Of a stretch of 37,013 nucleotides of DNA, positions 36,306 through 37,013 are shown piece by piece (the first letter of the stretch is position 1; every line of letters begins with the position of its first letter). The stretch is from Rhodocyclaceae bacterium (lineage in GTDB: Bacteria; Pseudomonadota; Gammaproteobacteria; Burkholderiales; Usitatibacteraceae), in contig JADCIX010000073.1 in the NCBI GenBank assembly GCA_020247545.1, positions 1 to 37,013 on the forward strand, read 5' to 3'. The notes under the pieces are model-generated. The model made no database searches, was not told the origin of the DNA, and saw nothing but the letters and a program-made list of their open reading frames with translations. A program made the position numbers and the translations under genes.

Positions 36306-36418
36306 TACAACGCAGAGTTGAGCGGACGGAGCCAGCGGCGGCCGGCAGGACGGAGAATATCGGAGTCCTAGCTCGCGGGGTGACGATGGTGTCGGTACGC
36401 TCGAACGCCGGGTTGGAC
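36305..36418 (-). mobile_element. attC recombination site after the TPR cassette gene
   Basis: On the minus strand R'' GTCCAAC (36418-36412) begins one base after the TPR-gene stop, followed by L'' CCGGCGTTCGAGCG. L' CGCTCAACTCTGC leads into R' GTTGTAG (36311-36305). The two ends pair at about 15 of 20 positions with one extrahelical C in L'', as expected for attC. The R' core departs from GTTRRRY at two positions, so activity may be reduced. Confidence 0.7.
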
Positions 36419-36419
36419 C

Positions 36420-36863
36420 TCACCACTGCTCCGGTAGCAGTGACTTCGTTCGTTTCAGAACGAACTCTATGTACTTTGGGTCTTCATCCTGAAAGATGTC
36501 ATCGCCCTCGCGTTCGTACGCCTGAATCAGGTGCTCCGCAGCAAAGTCGAGATCTCCCAGCTCGAACTCGCACTGACCGATTCGAAGATGGATGAAACCA
36601 TCGCCAAGCCCGCCTGGGCATAGCAACGCCTCGCTGAGAGCTTCAACGGCTGTCTCGAAAGCTCCAGTCAGGAAGTGCGTGTCCCCAATGGCCGCAAGCA
36701 CCCGCCTGCTGGCTTCCCACTCGTCCTTGGGCTCAGGAATCAGAGACCACGCCTCCTTATAGCGGGAGAGCGCCTCTTCGTACCTCAACTCGTGAGCCAA
36801 CGCATCACCACTGGCCACGAGACTCTCAATGTCCTCTTCCAGCGCGCTAGGGAACGGTTGCAT
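36420..36863 (-). CDS. TPR-like protein carried on an integron gene cassette
   Basis: A 147-residue acidic, helical protein from the ATG at 36863; the longer in-frame TTG at 36899 lies inside attC and is rejected. Helical repeats include ALAHELRYEEALSRYKEAW, FLTGAFETAVEALSEAL and FELGDLDFAAEHLIQAY, of TPR type, ending in IFQDEDPKYIEFVL. A family of small TPR proteins with this ending is familiar, sometimes near toxin genes, but immunity is not shown here. The ATG lies five bases after an attC R' core and the stop lies one base before the next attC R'', the exact anatomy of an integron cassette. No ribosome site is evident, which is common for cassette ORFs. Confidence 0.8.
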   Translation of the reverse strand: MQPFPSALEEDIESLVASGDALAHELRYEEALSRYKEAWSLIPEPKDEWEASRRVLAAIGDTHFLTGAFETAVEALSEALLCPGGLGDGFIHLRIGQCEFELGDLDFAAEHLIQAYEREGDDIFQDEDPKYIEFVLKRTKSLLPEQW

Positions 36864-36868
36864 GTTAT

Positions 36869-36926
36869 ATCCAACGTTTGAATTCAGCGGCGGCTGCAAG
36901 CCGTCCGCTGGAATGAATTGTTATGC
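36869..36926 (-). mobile_element. attC recombination site, 58 bp
   Basis: On the minus strand: R'' GCATAAC (36926-36920), then AATTCATTC as in many attC sites, then CAGCGG-A-CGGCT, loop TGC, AGCCG-CCGCTG, and L' leading into R' GTTGGAT (36875-36869), which fits GTTRRRY. The 11-bp stem is perfect apart from one extrahelical A. This is the clearest attC in the window and precedes the TPR cassette gene by five bases. Confidence 0.85.
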
Positions 36927-37013
36927 ACGGCAGCATGGTGGCCGGAACATGGAGAACAACTGCGCAAGGTAAGAGCTCGTTGAAGGGTAGTGCGCCTTCG
37001 ACGACGAAAACAA
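36921..37013 (-). CDS. Possible 3' end of a further cassette gene
   Basis: A minus-strand frame is open from the right edge to a TAA at 36923-36921, which lies inside the R'' core of the 58-bp attC. Stops inside or next to R'' are usual for cassette genes. Only 30 residues are visible and no family is recognised. Confidence 0.3.
   Translation of the reverse strand: MFSSSKAHYPSTSSYLAQLFSMFRPPCCRA

Noticed and set aside
36864-36899. Longer start (TTG at 36899) for the TPR protein
   Set aside because: These codons lie within the attC site; the ATG at 36863, five bases after the R' core, fits cassette anatomy.
1-37013. CRISPR array, tRNA, rRNA, insertion sequence or prophage
   Set aside because: No regularly spaced repeats, cloverleaf, rRNA-like tract, transposase or phage gene was recognised on either strand.

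Overview
The window comes from the chromosome of a betaproteobacterium, most likely Burkholderiales or a close relative. The main reason is the minus-strand gene order sdhC-sdhD-sdhA-sdhB-sdhE-gltA-odhA-odhB-odhL-zapE with a HutC-type GntR regulator beside it, which is the usual TCA-cycle block of that class. The organism could not be named to genus from sequence alone.

Layout. (1) 1-3274: a low-density left end with a TetR regulator (425-1057, minus) divergent from a secreted DUF2141 protein and a short-chain dehydrogenase. The shared promoter region carries a repeated TTGACACTGC motif. A 0.75 kb stretch without a convincing gene follows, holding an 84-bp imperfect palindrome. (2) 3275-19388, all minus: succinate dehydrogenase, its flavinylation factor SdhE, citrate synthase, the 2-oxoglutarate dehydrogenase complex (E1, E2, a small membrane protein, E3), ZapE, an AcuI-type acrylyl-CoA reductase, a receiver-only response regulator and propionyl-CoA synthetase PrpE. 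(3) 19389-21102: control region with a solitary HicB-like antitoxin and a GntR regulator. A TCTTATATAAGA palindrome lies between gntR and the plus-strand operon. (4) 21103-31563, all plus: a CitE-like lyase, mesaconyl-CoA hydratase (Mch), a second HpcH/CitE-family lyase, then the 2-methylcitrate genes prpB, prpC, acnD and prpF. A GNAT acetyltransferase, a glyoxalase-fold protein and a DUF3147 membrane protein are interleaved. (5) 31736-35413: a 1225-residue SWIM/SNF2 helicase. (6) 35846-37013: a PilZ protein and a TPR-like protein, both minus, separated and flanked by sites with attC architecture. This appears to be the distal end of an integron gene-cassette array whose integrase would lie beyond the right edge.

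How the genes work together. PrpE activates propionate, and AcuI would feed acrylyl-CoA into propionyl-CoA. PrpC joins propionyl-CoA with oxaloacetate, AcnD (helped by PrpF) dehydrates 2-methylcitrate, and PrpB cleaves methylisocitrate to pyruvate and succinate. Succinate enters the adjacent Sdh complex and the oxidative TCA branch. Mch and the two lyases suggest a second C3/C2 branch through beta-methylmalyl-CoA and mesaconyl-CoA, but the CoA-transferase that would complete the known pathway is not in the window.

Most novel by reading: the attC-bounded cassettes at the right end; a degenerate roughly 65-70 bp repeat present three times in gaps between genes; tandem hairpins, one terminator-like, between acnD and prpF; and the combination of Mch and lyase genes with a complete methylcitrate operon. 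No CRISPR array, rRNA, tRNA, insertion sequence or replication origin was recognised.
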